Positions 17,689 to 26,225 are shown, counted from the first letter of the stretch. The stretch: DNA of 64,000 nucleotides from Lihuaxuella thermophila (GCF_900110165.1 NZ_FOCQ01000006.1:1-64000), one strand, 5' to 3'. Numbers and translations are program-made. The notes: generated from the letters alone by a model not told the origin.

Positions 17689-18168
17689 TGTTTTTCGCGT
17701 AAAAAATGAACAATTCGCTGTTTCCCTCTTTCTCTTTGTACAGGGGTTTGAATCGGATTTTCCATACACGACTTAACCCAGATGAATGAAAAATCGCCCG
17801 AATAATTGTTCTGAATGATGGGAGGAGTCGGATTGAATCCTGCATCTCCTTTTTACTAAAAACATAATCTCTGCAAAATTACATGTCGATGTTTTAAAAA
17901 GTCTATCTCAATACCTTTAAAACAAATGCAACTGTGGTATTAGATAACTATTTATGCTGCCATCCACCTTTCATCATTAAGTTCCATTTATAAATATTAT
18001 GAATTTAAAGTTTTTAAAATTGCCGCTTTATCTATGTTTTGAATTAACGTTTTTACTTGACCAGTTTGTCAGCAAAAAATGTTTTATTTAACCTAGAATA
18101 TTTGTCCGATCCCTATTTTATCTCAATCATATACTATTAGTAACTTTAAAGGGATTGGAGTGATGAAA
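17689..18168. other. AT-rich gene-free stretch with a sigma-K-like minus-10
   Basis: The first 80 bases still show similarity to the copy near 33700. The rest is very AT-rich and holds no supported gene. CATATACTA at 18128-18136 fits the sigma-K minus-10 CATANNNTA fully and lies 33 bases before the ATG at 18169, but no AC box is found at the right distance, so this is only suggestive. Confidence 0.35.
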
Positions 18169-18426
18169 ATGCGTAAATGCAAACGTTGCAAGAAGAGAAA
18201 CAGAGAGCTCCGATTATTAATCAAGTTATTGCGTATATTAATTAAAAAGTGCTGTTCCCCTCAAATCACCGTTAATGCCAACCCATCTGCTCAAGCGGCA
18301 ACAGACAATGGTACAAACGTAGCCGTAGACGATATTTTTGCAGCTGGCCGAGACATCAAACAGTCTTCCAAAAACTTTGATGAAATAAAGTCAGTCGACA
18401 AGTCAGGAGCTAAACCGCTTCGATGA
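18169..18426 (+). CDS. Small basic protein (family B, copy 1)
   Basis: 85 residues. The head is basic and Cys-containing (MRKCKRCKKRNRELRLLIKL, then IKKCC); the tail carries the module NPSAQAATDNGTNVAVDDIF followed by AAGRDI, shared with the gene at 18569. Two ATGs are possible (18163 and 18169). 18169 aligns with the start of its paralogue and has GGAG eight bases before it. Family B has the same layout as family A, a basic head and a small conserved tail, but a different tail sequence. Function unknown; spore-surface role inferred. Confidence 0.7.
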   Translation: MRKCKRCKKRNRELRLLIKLLRILIKKCCSPQITVNANPSAQAATDNGTNVAVDDIFAAGRDIKQSSKNFDEIKSVDKSGAKPLR

Positions 18427-18568
18427 ATCTTTCCCTGTTTTTTGAGAGGGATTTTTCCGTTGTTCTAGCAAGCAATTAATTTTGTTTGTTTAACCGAGTA
18501 TACTCGTACACTCCTTTTTTAACAGTGCAACATATATTGTTATCAGATTAGAAAAGGAGGTGTAGAGA

Positions 18569-18808
18569 ATGCGCAAAAAATGTAGAAAAAGGAAACCCGA
18601 TTGCCGGAAGAAAAAAGATCGTCACTGCCGGGACTTCCGAAGCACAGCCTGCCAGCCTGACGATAATCAATTTCATATCAATCCAAATGCTCAAGCGGCT
18701 ACCGATACCGCTATCAACTTAAATGTTGATGACATTCTCGCGGCAGGCGGTGATATTGAAGTTGACCAAGTGGAAAAAGGTCCCGGAGACGCAAAACAAT
18801 TAGTCTAA
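18569..18808 (+). CDS. Small basic protein (family B, copy 2)
   Basis: 79 residues; head MRKKCRKRKPDCRKKKDRHC, tail NPNAQAATDTAINLNVDDIL and AAGGDIEVDQ. The tail matches copy 1 over about 28 residues. The ATG follows AAAAGGAGG with eight bases between. CATATATTG upstream at 18531-18539 is a one-mismatch sigma-K minus-10. A short GC hairpin lies about 30 bases after the stop. No known family recognised. Confidence 0.72.
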   Translation: MRKKCRKRKPDCRKKKDRHCRDFRSTACQPDDNQFHINPNAQAATDTAINLNVDDILAAGGDIEVDQVEKGPGDAKQLV

Positions 18809-18959
18809 CAACAGAACAAATATAAACCCTCCTCACTTCGGGGAGGTAGCCCCTTTCATACAGACGGGCAACATCTACCATTGTCTATTTTACTAAAATT
18901 AAAGTTACGATGAAAGTTCCTCCAGTATATAAAAATGGTCACCGAAAGAGAGGGGTTTC

Positions 18960-19133
18960 ATGTCCCAAAATCAAAATCAGCAAGGTATGAACGTAAATGA
19001 TGGAAGAAAACAACAGATTTTTATACTAGCTAATATATTCAAGAGATTAAACGACCGGTTACAGTTAAATACGGTCAAAGACTCTGCCAATGTCATAAAA
19101 CAGATGATTGACTCAAAAAAAGAAAAGGAGTGA
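18960..19133 (+). CDS. Very small protein (57 aa)
   Basis: ATG at 18960 follows GAGAGGGG; the frame ends at TGA 19131-19133. The product has a polar start (MSQNQNQQGMNVNDGRKQQI) then an amphipathic helix (FILANIFKRLNDRLQLNTVK). Its stop lies within the ribosome binding site region of the next gene, so the two are probably translated together. No family recognised. Confidence 0.55.
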   Translation: MSQNQNQQGMNVNDGRKQQIFILANIFKRLNDRLQLNTVKDSANVIKQMIDSKKEKE

Positions 19134-19138
19134 TTTGA

Positions 19139-19240
19139 ATGCATCAAAACTTTATAAGGCTGGTAAATGCGATTTTTGCCGTATTTGGTGAAGCTGCAAG
19201 ACGAATTGAGGAAAGAGTGGGTCCCCCCTACAACTTTTAG
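19139..19240 (+). CDS. Very small amphipathic peptide (33 aa)
   Basis: ATG at 19139 follows AAAAGGAGTGATTTGA; the frame ends at TAG 19238-19240. The sequence is MHQNFIRLVNAIFAVFGEAA followed by RRIEERVGPPYNF: a hydrophobic/amphipathic helix with a basic end. A strong terminator follows 43 bases later. The coupling to the 57-residue gene and the good ribosome binding site support it, but the length is near the limit of what can be claimed. Confidence 0.45.
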   Translation: MHQNFIRLVNAIFAVFGEAARRIEERVGPPYNF

Positions 19241-19282
19241 ATTGGAAGCCGACTTAGAAAAAATCGATTCCGAAATAATACA

Positions 19283-19319
19283 AGTTGCTAACCTCCTGAC
19301 AAGGTTAGCAACTTTTTTC
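19283..19319 (+). terminator. Rho-independent terminator
   Basis: A perfect 12-base stem AGTTGCTAACCT (19283-19294) with AGGTTAGCAACT (19302-19313), then TTTTT. It closes the small-gene region. Confidence 0.92.
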
Positions 19320-19463
19320 TGGGAATATTAAATAGCAAATATCAAATATTCTCCTACTAATTTGTCCATTGTTTCAGGCATCCTTTGCATATAAAAAACA
19401 ACCTGTTTTAATACTTTTTCATTTTTTGTGAACAGCGTTTGAGGTCATATACAAACATGTTTT

Positions 19464-20510
19464 TTATTTTTGTTTAACGATCGAGAGTAAATGACTTTCC
19501 ATCAAATCTGTGGATTTATTATAATTGAATTTTCTTATATATTGCAGTCCATTCTCGGCTATTTTCATTCTCAATGGATCATTTTTTAATAATAATATCA
19601 GGTTTTTTGCCAATTCATCAGGATTTTTAGGTGGAGATAATAAAGCAGTCTGATTATGAATGCAAAACTCCTCCGAACCACCATTTTTTGTTGATACAAC
19701 TGCACACCCGCAAGCCATAGCCTCTGATGCAGGAAGCCCCCATCCCTCGTTCCAACTTGAACATAAATAGATTGAACTTCCATTATAGATCTTGTCAACC
19801 AGATCTTCCTGGGAAGGAGTTTGAATATAATCCATCCATCCGGGAATTTCGGTACTTCTTTTTGGTACACCAAATAAAACGGCATGTAAATCCGGAATCG
19901 CCATTTTTGCTAATTGTAAAGCCTTTATTCCATCACATGAGCCTTTTATTCTTATTCTGGAATATAACATCGCTATGGTTTTAGGTCTCTTCGAAATCGG
20001 ATTTATCAACCGGAACTTATTATGATCAATAGCATTAGGAATATATGTTATATCCGTAACCGGAACACCAAACTTAAGTCCCAGTTGGTACAACCATTTA
20101 GAGATGACAATTTTATTTAAAGGTAACAACCATGTCCTTTTTACTTTATCAAAACCGTACCACGTCACAAAACTTTGAATAAAATAAAATTTTTTTCCCT
20201 TCCTGTGGGAATAATGATGAACATAATCGGCTGTAAACCATGCGGTTGCAATAACAGCGTCGGCATCAGGTATATATTTTTCATCTAAAGAAGGAGCATA
20301 GATCATTCTTACCTTTTCGTGAATATACTGCCAGTCAATTCGGGGAGATGTGGATCTGTATATTGGATGCCCGGAAGAATAAGTATAAGCTGGATGGACT
20401 ACAGAGACCTCATGACCTCGTTCAACTAAATGATTCGCATATTCATATACAACACGAAACCCTCCTGATGGTTCAGATGGATAACCCGGCAGAATAAATG
20501 TTATATTCAT
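19464..20510 (-). CDS. GT4-family glycosyltransferase
   Basis: A 348-residue retaining GT-B glycosyltransferase. The N-terminal domain has the donor/acceptor loop FILPGYPSEPSGGFRVVYEY. The C-terminal domain has the E-x7-E motif in EGWGLPASEAMACGCAVVST, which binds the nucleotide-sugar phosphate and ribose. It is the last gene of the minus-strand nucleotide-sugar operon, 55 bases after the reductase, so it probably uses the sugar made there. The ATG lies about 12 bases after AAAGGAG, a little farther than usual. Confidence 0.9.
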   Translation of the reverse strand: MNITFILPGYPSEPSGGFRVVYEYANHLVERGHEVSVVHPAYTYSSGHPIYRSTSPRIDWQYIHEKVRMIYAPSLDEKYIPDADAVIATAWFTADYVHHYSHRKGKKFYFIQSFVTWYGFDKVKRTWLLPLNKIVISKWLYQLGLKFGVPVTDITYIPNAIDHNKFRLINPISKRPKTIAMLYSRIRIKGSCDGIKALQLAKMAIPDLHAVLFGVPKRSTEIPGWMDYIQTPSQEDLVDKIYNGSSIYLCSSWNEGWGLPASEAMACGCAVVSTKNGGSEEFCIHNQTALLSPPKNPDELAKNLILLLKNDPLRMKIAENGLQYIRKFNYNKSTDLMESHLLSIVKQK

Positions 20511-20565
20511 GAAAAAGTATTTCTCCTTTCTGCCTCAGTTCATGAAAGAGCACGTATTTGATTCA

Positions 20566-21420
20566 TCACCGATAAGGATAGTTTCTCTTCCTTTGCGTTT
20601 CCATCCATTGTTTCAGTTCCACCAGCATTCGGGAATAAGAAGACACCTGATAAGAAAAATCACTTCTTGTCTGAATCAGGCTTTTATCCGAGACCAAATG
20701 GTCACTCGGTTTGATAATAAGATCGTCCCGCCCGAACACCTCCTGCAACATTTTCAATAACACATACTTGGAGATTTTTTCGGGGGCGGCAAGGTGAACC
20801 AGACCACTGATGGAACGTGGCATTAACCACGCAATGGCTTTCGCCAATTCCAATGTGGTAACTCCATTCCAAAAAACTTGCCGATATCCTAGAATTTCAC
20901 CTGTTTGATTCATCAGCCAATGAAAAAGACCGATGCCATCCTGCTTTAACTCAGGACCGATGATCGATGTCCGAATGGTAATATTTACATCGTCGACAAC
21001 TTCTCCCAGACTTTTCGTTTTGGCATAAACCGTTTCACCGTCGGTTAGATCGTATTCTGTATAATTGCCTCTTTTTCCCGAAAAAACGCAATCTGTACTG
21101 ATATGAACAAGACGAAAGCCTAATTGATGACCCAACCGTGCGAGCTGATGGGGGAAAAGACTATTTACATAAATGGCTTCAAATGGCCGTTGTGCGGCAT
21201 CATTGTTCAAAATGCCCACAGCATTAACCACCACATCCGGCTTGACACGGGCCAAAACATCCTTCACTTCCGATTCATTTTTTACATTGAGAGAGATACC
21301 GTTGCTCTCATCCACCTTCTGCCGTACTGTATACCACAGCTCATGGTCGGTTGCATATTGCAGGTAATCTTTTATCATATGACCGGCCATTCCATGGCCG
21401 CCGAAAATGAGAACTTTCAC
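20566..21420 (-). CDS. RmlD-like NAD(P)H-dependent nucleotide-sugar reductase
   Basis: 284 residues of the RmlD/short-chain dehydrogenase type. It has the dinucleotide motif KVLIFGGHGMAGHMI at the N-terminus, the catalytic Ser/Thr region HISTDCVFSGKRGNYTE and YAKTKSLGE with the Tyr-x3-Lys pair. It follows a CapE/FnlA-type dehydratase and a 2-epimerase, so the likely substrate is the UDP-4-keto-6-deoxy sugar. CapF-type enzymes carry an extra C-terminal cupin for 3-epimerisation; this protein ends without one, which favours the WbvR-type (L-rhamno to L-quinovosamine) route. GTG start at 21420 after GGAGGAG; upstream in-frame ATG overlaps that site. Confidence 0.88.
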   Translation of the reverse strand: MKVLIFGGHGMAGHMIKDYLQYATDHELWYTVRQKVDESNGISLNVKNESEVKDVLARVKPDVVVNAVGILNNDAAQRPFEAIYVNSLFPHQLARLGHQLGFRLVHISTDCVFSGKRGNYTEYDLTDGETVYAKTKSLGEVVDDVNITIRTSIIGPELKQDGIGLFHWLMNQTGEILGYRQVFWNGVTTLELAKAIAWLMPRSISGLVHLAAPEKISKYVLLKMLQEVFGRDDLIIKPSDHLVSDKSLIQTRSDFSYQVSSYSRMLVELKQWMETQRKRNYPYR

Positions 21421-21454
21421 ATCCAATCTCCTCCCTACCATCTCAGAGAATGGT

Positions 21455-22444
21455 TCATACGACCATTCCCCCGCGTCTCAGCATCCGTTCAATTTCATCA
21501 TGCGACATCAAGTGAGTATCGGATGAATAGGTTTGGAAATTCACTCTTTTCAGGGAATGATATTGTTTGGAAAGAGCCGGGGTCGGGTGTGACGGCAGAA
21601 TGACGAAGTAATGATCGCTGTAATAGAAGGTATGAGGGGATTCATAGATCGAAACAAGTACCTCATGCAGTTTTTCTCCAGGCCGGACACCAATCTCCTT
21701 GATTTGGATCGGTGCCCTGATTAGAAGTTGCGCCAGGACGTTAGCCAGATCGATTATCCGGCACGATTTCATTTTCATGACAAATGTTTCCCCGCCAATG
21801 GCTACCTGGGCCGCTTTTAAAAGCAATTCAATCGCCTCGGAGATCGTCAGAAAAAAGCGGGTCATTTCCCGTGAAGTGAGAGTTACCTCCTGTTTTTCGA
21901 GGATCTGGTTTTTGAAAAACGGAACGACACTTCCGTTTGTCCCCAGTACATTGCCTCCCCGGATACACACGAACCGGGTCGTTTCACTGAGATCGTTCGC
22001 CCGTATCATCAATTTTTCACCGAATGATTTCGTCATACCATAAAAATTAATCGGATCGACGGCCTTGTCGGTCGAAACATCGATCACTTTTTTTACTCGA
22101 TGCATAATACTTGCCCGGATAATGTTTTCTGTTCCATGCACATTTGTCTTGAGCGCTTCGTCCGGCTGCATTTCACAGATCGGAACATGTTTTAATGCCG
22201 CCAGATGAAAGACGTAATCAACACCCCGACAGGCTTCTTGTACAGCGGAAAAATCCCGCACATCCCCTATAAAAAATTTCAAAGCAGGTTGATGGGAAAA
22301 TGAACGATGCATGTTTACCTGTAAAAATTCGTTTCGGGAAAAAATGCGGATCTCCCTGGGGTGATATTGAAGCAATTGGCGTGTCAGCTCCTGTCCCCAT
22401 GAACCTGTACCGCCCGTGATGAGAATGGTCCGATCTTTAAACAT
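21455..22444 (-). CDS. UDP-N-acetylglucosamine 4,6-dehydratase/5-epimerase-like
   Basis: 329 residues of the CapD/FlaA1-type extended SDR group, cytoplasmic and short, like CapE/FnlA/WbvB. Motifs are ITGGTGSWGQEL for NAD(P), HLAALKHVPICE, STDKAVDPINFYGMTK with the Tyr/Lys pair, and the family end part near RPGEKLHEVL. These enzymes turn UDP-GlcNAc into a UDP-4-keto-6-deoxy-L-arabino-hexose. The start is set by AGGAGG; it overlaps the end of the 2-epimerase gene by eight bases. The three genes 23528 to 20566 make one branch. Confidence 0.9.
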   Translation of the reverse strand: MFKDRTILITGGTGSWGQELTRQLLQYHPREIRIFSRNEFLQVNMHRSFSHQPALKFFIGDVRDFSAVQEACRGVDYVFHLAALKHVPICEMQPDEALKTNVHGTENIIRASIMHRVKKVIDVSTDKAVDPINFYGMTKSFGEKLMIRANDLSETTRFVCIRGGNVLGTNGSVVPFFKNQILEKQEVTLTSREMTRFFLTISEAIELLLKAAQVAIGGETFVMKMKSCRIIDLANVLAQLLIRAPIQIKEIGVRPGEKLHEVLVSIYESPHTFYYSDHYFVILPSHPTPALSKQYHSLKRVNFQTYSSDTHLMSHDEIERMLRRGGMVV

Positions 22445-23528
22445 AGCACTGCCCTCCTAATACTAGATTGACTACCTTCGTCGATACATCGGGGTCCGTG
22501 TACCCCTCGGGACAGGTCCATGAATGTACTGTCTGCATCATTAACTCCACACAAGCAGCGATCCGTTTTGAATCGATCCCGGACACCGTGTTGCTGCCAC
22601 AAATAACGGTTTCCGGCCTTTCCGTGCTTTGCCGGATGGTGACAGCCGGCACACCAAAAATGCAGCTTTCTTCCTGGACCGTTCCACTATCCGTCACTAC
22701 ACACCGCGCATGTTTCTGAAGTTTCACAAAATCAAAGAAACCAAAAGGTTCACTAAAAATCACAAGCGGGTGGTGAACATCAATCCCAAATTGCTTTAAC
22801 CGTTGCCGGGTCCGCGGATGTACGCTGCAAATGACTGGCATCTGCTGCTGTTCGGCAATCAATTGAAGAGCTTCAACAATGCACTGAAGCCGTTCTTTAT
22901 TATCTACATTTTCCGCACGGTGGCTGGTAACCAGGATATAATTCTTTTCATCCACCCTCATTTTTTGTAATATATCACTTTGATCAATTTCCAGTTGAAA
23001 TGCCTGCAAAACTTCGTAAATCGGATTTCCCGTTACCCAGATTCGCTGGGGTGAAATTCCTTCTCTCAACAAGTTTTGCCTGCTCATTTCCGTGTAAGGC
23101 AAATTAAAGGAAGAGACGGAGTCTATCAGTTTTCGATTGATTTCTTCCGGAACGCTTGGGTCATAACAACGATTCCCCGCCTCCATGTGGTATACAGGTA
23201 TGCCCATCCGCTCGGCCAGTATGGCGCAAAGAGCACTATTTGTGTCTCCCAGGACCAGAATCCGATCCGGTTCTTCCTTCGTGATGATGGTCTCAACGTC
23301 AGCAAACATTTGTCCTACCTGTCCCCCAAACGTATGAGAACCCGCTTGCAAATGATAATCAGGTGTCCGCACTCTCAGTTGTTTGAAAAATATGGAACTC
23401 AGAGAATGGTCGTAATTTTGTCCCGTATGAACAAGTACGTGTCTGGCTGCCAGAAGATCCAATTTTTTAATCACTAAACTCAATCGAATGATCTCCGGCC
23501 TGGTTCCGAGAATGGTCATCACTTTCAT
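22437..23528 (-). CDS. UDP-N-acetylglucosamine 2-epimerase (non-hydrolysing)
   Basis: 363 residues of the WecB/FnlC/WbvD family. Conserved parts are MTILGTRPEIIRLSLVIKKL at the start, HTGQNYD, GDTNSALC, HMEAGNR, TSHRAENVDN, HPRT, and the UDP-binding end VTDSGTVQEESCIFGVPAVT with RPE. In the present setting the substrate is probably the product of the downstream dehydratase and reductase rather than UDP-GlcNAc for ManNAc. ATG at 23528 after GGGGGGAGAGG; it overlaps the upstream gene by an ATGA. Confidence 0.93.
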   Translation of the reverse strand: MKVMTILGTRPEIIRLSLVIKKLDLLAARHVLVHTGQNYDHSLSSIFFKQLRVRTPDYHLQAGSHTFGGQVGQMFADVETIITKEEPDRILVLGDTNSALCAILAERMGIPVYHMEAGNRCYDPSVPEEINRKLIDSVSSFNLPYTEMSRQNLLREGISPQRIWVTGNPIYEVLQAFQLEIDQSDILQKMRVDEKNYILVTSHRAENVDNKERLQCIVEALQLIAEQQQMPVICSVHPRTRQRLKQFGIDVHHPLVIFSEPFGFFDFVKLQKHARCVVTDSGTVQEESCIFGVPAVTIRQSTERPETVICGSNTVSGIDSKRIAACVELMMQTVHSWTCPEGYTDPDVSTKVVNLVLGGQCYV

Positions 23529-24511
23529 TTTTCCTCTCCCCCCTTTTCTCCATATCTTCTTCGGGTCTCCTCTAATAAATCCCGGATCGACTCTTCGAGC
23601 GTAAAAGCAGGTTTCCAGCCGGTCGCCGAACACAGTTTTTTATTGTTGCCGTATAGGATCAGGGTTTCATTCTTTCGGATTAAAGCAGGATCTGTACAAA
23701 CATCAAACGAAACCCTGGCATGCTTTTGAAAAAGCGTGACCAATTCACTGATTGAATACGCCGACCCCCGGCATACATGAAAGATTTCTCCTGCAGGGAC
23801 GGGATCCAGTTGCAGGAGATCCCAGTATGCCCGAACAGCGTCACGCACATCCAGGAAATCCCGCTGAACCTTGGTATTTCCCAGAATCAGTTTGGGAGGA
23901 CGAAGGCCTTGCTCCATTTCCACCACTTGCTCGGCAATCTTGGCACAAATGCCCCTCGATCTTCCGGGGCCGATGAGATTAAACGTCCTGGCAATGATTA
24001 CAGGTACTGAGTAGAGGCTTGCATACATCAGAGCCATTTGCGTTTGCAGCATCTTACTCCATCCATAAGGGGATGAAGGCCGAAGCGGAGTTTCTTCTGT
24101 TCTGGGAGTAGGATCCGGAAAATTGTCCCCATATTCGTGAGCAGAACCAATCAGCAACAAACCTTTAAACCGTCCGGTCGGATGACGTCGAACTGCTTCC
24201 ATAATATTTAACGCAGCCAGGATATTGCTGCGCAGGGTGATTGCAGGATTATTCCATGATTCTTGAACCCCATTCTCAGCTGCCAAATGAATGACATAAT
24301 CCGGATTGAACCGGTGTATCAGGGAAATGGCCGCGGAAGGCTGGAGTAAATCGCAAGATTGATACTCAAATCTATGATGTTTAATAGAAGAAACATCCCT
24401 TCGTCCAATTCCCAATACGCGGATATGATTTGAATATAAGTATTGACCCATATGTGGCCCGACGAAGCCGTTAATCCCTGTGATGAGAACTCTTTTTTTC
24501 CGATCGTTCAC
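23525..24511 (-). CDS. NDP-sugar 4-reductase/epimerase, RMD-like
   Basis: 328 residues, extended SDR. LITGINGFVGPHMGQYL for the cofactor, HLAAENGVQESWNNP, GSAHEYGD, SPYGWSKMLQ with the Tyr-x3-Lys pair and DVRDAVRAYWDLLQ. This overall pattern is that of GDP-6-deoxy-D-mannose reductase (RMD), which completes GDP-D-rhamnose. With the nucleotidyltransferase and 4,6-dehydratase just upstream it suggests a second nucleotide-6-deoxy-sugar branch, but the base of the carrier nucleotide cannot be told. GTG start overlapping the previous stop as GTGA. Confidence 0.85.
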   Translation of the reverse strand: MNDRKKRVLITGINGFVGPHMGQYLYSNHIRVLGIGRRDVSSIKHHRFEYQSCDLLQPSAAISLIHRFNPDYVIHLAAENGVQESWNNPAITLRSNILAALNIMEAVRRHPTGRFKGLLLIGSAHEYGDNFPDPTPRTEETPLRPSSPYGWSKMLQTQMALMYASLYSVPVIIARTFNLIGPGRSRGICAKIAEQVVEMEQGLRPPKLILGNTKVQRDFLDVRDAVRAYWDLLQLDPVPAGEIFHVCRGSAYSISELVTLFQKHARVSFDVCTDPALIRKNETLILYGNNKKLCSATGWKPAFTLEESIRDLLEETRRRYGEKGGEEK

Positions 24512-25221
24512 CGTTGTTCACCCGGCAAAAGCTGGTCTTTGATTTCGGGAAATTCCTCATCGGCGTGATGATAATCTTCCGGCCGTCCAATATCGTGCCA
24601 GTAAGCCGTATTTGCAAAATGGCGGATTTTTTGATTGTCAGCTAACAGTGCCCGGATCAAGTCGGGGATATCAAAAAACTGATTTTCAGGTATATATCTG
24701 AGGATTTCAGGCTCCATCATATAAATTCCCATATTTACATGTGCCATTAGCACGGGCTTTTCTACAAAGTCGATCACACGATCTCCCTGTGTTTGAAGAA
24801 CTCCCAGGTGAATCGGGATCTTTTTTTCCTGTGAGGCGATCGTTAAAAGACTGTCTCCTTTGCAGTGAAACTCCCAAAATTCCTTAAAATTCAATGTGGT
24901 TAAAACATCGCAATTAATCACTAAAAAAGGCTGGCTGAGATGTTTTATATTTTTCAATGCTCCAACTGTCCCCAATGGATGATCCTCCACTTGATAGCGG
25001 ATTTTCACATTCCATGAACTTCCATCTCCGAAATAAGTCTGAATCAATGGTGCCAAATATCCACAGGCCATGGTTAGGCGGTCAAATCCATAGTAACGCA
25101 GCTGTTTAACGATAATTTCTAATATCGGCTGCTTTCCGATCGGGAGAAGACCTTTGGGCAACACCTTTGTATAAGGTGTCATTCGGGTTCCTTTTCCGCC
25201 TGTCATCACTACCGCATCCAA
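24508..25221 (-). CDS. Sugar-1-phosphate nucleotidyltransferase
   Basis: 237 residues with the full NTP-transferase signature VMTGGKGTRMTPYTKVLPKG close to the N-terminus, the metal-site VINCDVLTTL, GVLQTQGDRVIDFVEKP, and a final YWHDIGRPEDYHHA. It joins an NTP to a sugar 1-phosphate. The short length fits HddC-like or RmlA-like short enzymes. TTG start at 25221 following GGGGGGATTAC. It is 14 bases after the dehydratase and overlaps the reductase by four bases. Confidence 0.9.
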   Translation of the reverse strand: MDAVVMTGGKGTRMTPYTKVLPKGLLPIGKQPILEIIVKQLRYYGFDRLTMACGYLAPLIQTYFGDGSSWNVKIRYQVEDHPLGTVGALKNIKHLSQPFLVINCDVLTTLNFKEFWEFHCKGDSLLTIASQEKKIPIHLGVLQTQGDRVIDFVEKPVLMAHVNMGIYMMEPEILRYIPENQFFDIPDLIRALLADNQKIRHFANTAYWHDIGRPEDYHHADEEFPEIKDQLLPGEQR

Positions 25222-25235
25222 AGTAATCCCCCCCT

Positions 25236-26225
25236 TTATCGAACATACTCATCGGGTCGATAAATCCCTTGATTTTGACGAATCCAATCAATCGTTCTCT
25301 CTAATCCTTCCTCCAATGATACCGTTGGCTTCCACCCTAACCATCTGGCTGCTTTCCGGCTATCCGAGAAAAGCCGGTCTACTTCGCTTTTCTTCGGACG
25401 CAATCGCTCATTCGCCACACACACCGGGATCTCGCGTCCGACGATTTGCAGAATCTTTTTAGCCAGGTCTCCGATTGAGATTTCAAACCCCGACCCGGCA
25501 TTAAACACCTGACCCAATCCTTTTTCCGCTGTGGCTGCACAGATAAAAGCACGGGCTGTATCTTCTACATAGGTGAAATCACGCGTAGCCGACAGATTTC
25601 CCAATTCGATTTTGGATCGGAAAAGCGCTTGAGTAATAATCGTAGGAATAACGGCCCTCATCGACTGCCGCGGCCCATAGGCATTAAACGGCCGGACGGT
25701 AATTACAGGCAGATCATAGGAGCAATAAAAGCTTTCAATCACTTTGTCTGCCGAAATTTTACTGGCTGAGTACGGAGATTGCCCCTGCAACGGATGCTGT
25801 TCATCCATCGGTACATACCGTGCCGTGCCGTACACTTCACTGGTAGAAGTATGGATCATACGGGAAACACCAAAATCAAGCACCGCCCTGGCTACATTCA
25901 AGGTGCCTAAGACATTGGTTTCCACTACCTCTGTGGGATTTAAATAGGAATAGGGAATGGCGATCAAAGCACCCAGATGGAAAACGATGTCTGTCCCTTT
26001 CACCGCTTGCCTCACGGCGTCCGGGTCCCTTAAATCTCCCATCATGATCTCAATCTCTTTTTGATCAGCCGCAGGCAACTGTTCAATAAAACCGCGATGA
26101 TTTCGTGAATTGTAACGCACAAAAGCCCGGACGTTGGCCCCCCCTGCAAGCAGTTGCTCGAGAAGGTGGCTACCGATAAATCCGGCCGCTCCTGTCACCA
26201 GTACGGTCTTCCCGTTCAATTTCAA
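25236..26225 (-). CDS. NDP-sugar 4,6-dehydratase (GMD/LegB-like)
   Basis: 329 residues, extended SDR. VLVTGAAGFIGSHLLEQLLA, VRYNSRN, HLGALIAIPYSY, TSTSEVYGTA with the Thr-Ser-x-Glu catalytic part typical of dehydratases, YSASKISADK, RPFNAYGPRQS and RDFTYVEDTA are visible. The RYNSRN region and overall form recall LegB-type and GDP-mannose-type dehydratases; no legionaminic acid genes follow. It is the first gene of the seven-gene operon. TTG start at 26225 after AAGAAGGTGATC; an upstream in-frame ATG at 26279 lacks a site. Confidence 0.88.
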   Translation of the reverse strand: MKLNGKTVLVTGAAGFIGSHLLEQLLAGGANVRAFVRYNSRNHRGFIEQLPAADQKEIEIMMGDLRDPDAVRQAVKGTDIVFHLGALIAIPYSYLNPTEVVETNVLGTLNVARAVLDFGVSRMIHTSTSEVYGTARYVPMDEQHPLQGQSPYSASKISADKVIESFYCSYDLPVITVRPFNAYGPRQSMRAVIPTIITQALFRSKIELGNLSATRDFTYVEDTARAFICAATAEKGLGQVFNAGSGFEISIGDLAKKILQIVGREIPVCVANERLRPKKSEVDRLFSDSRKAARWLGWKPTVSLEEGLERTIDWIRQNQGIYRPDEYVR

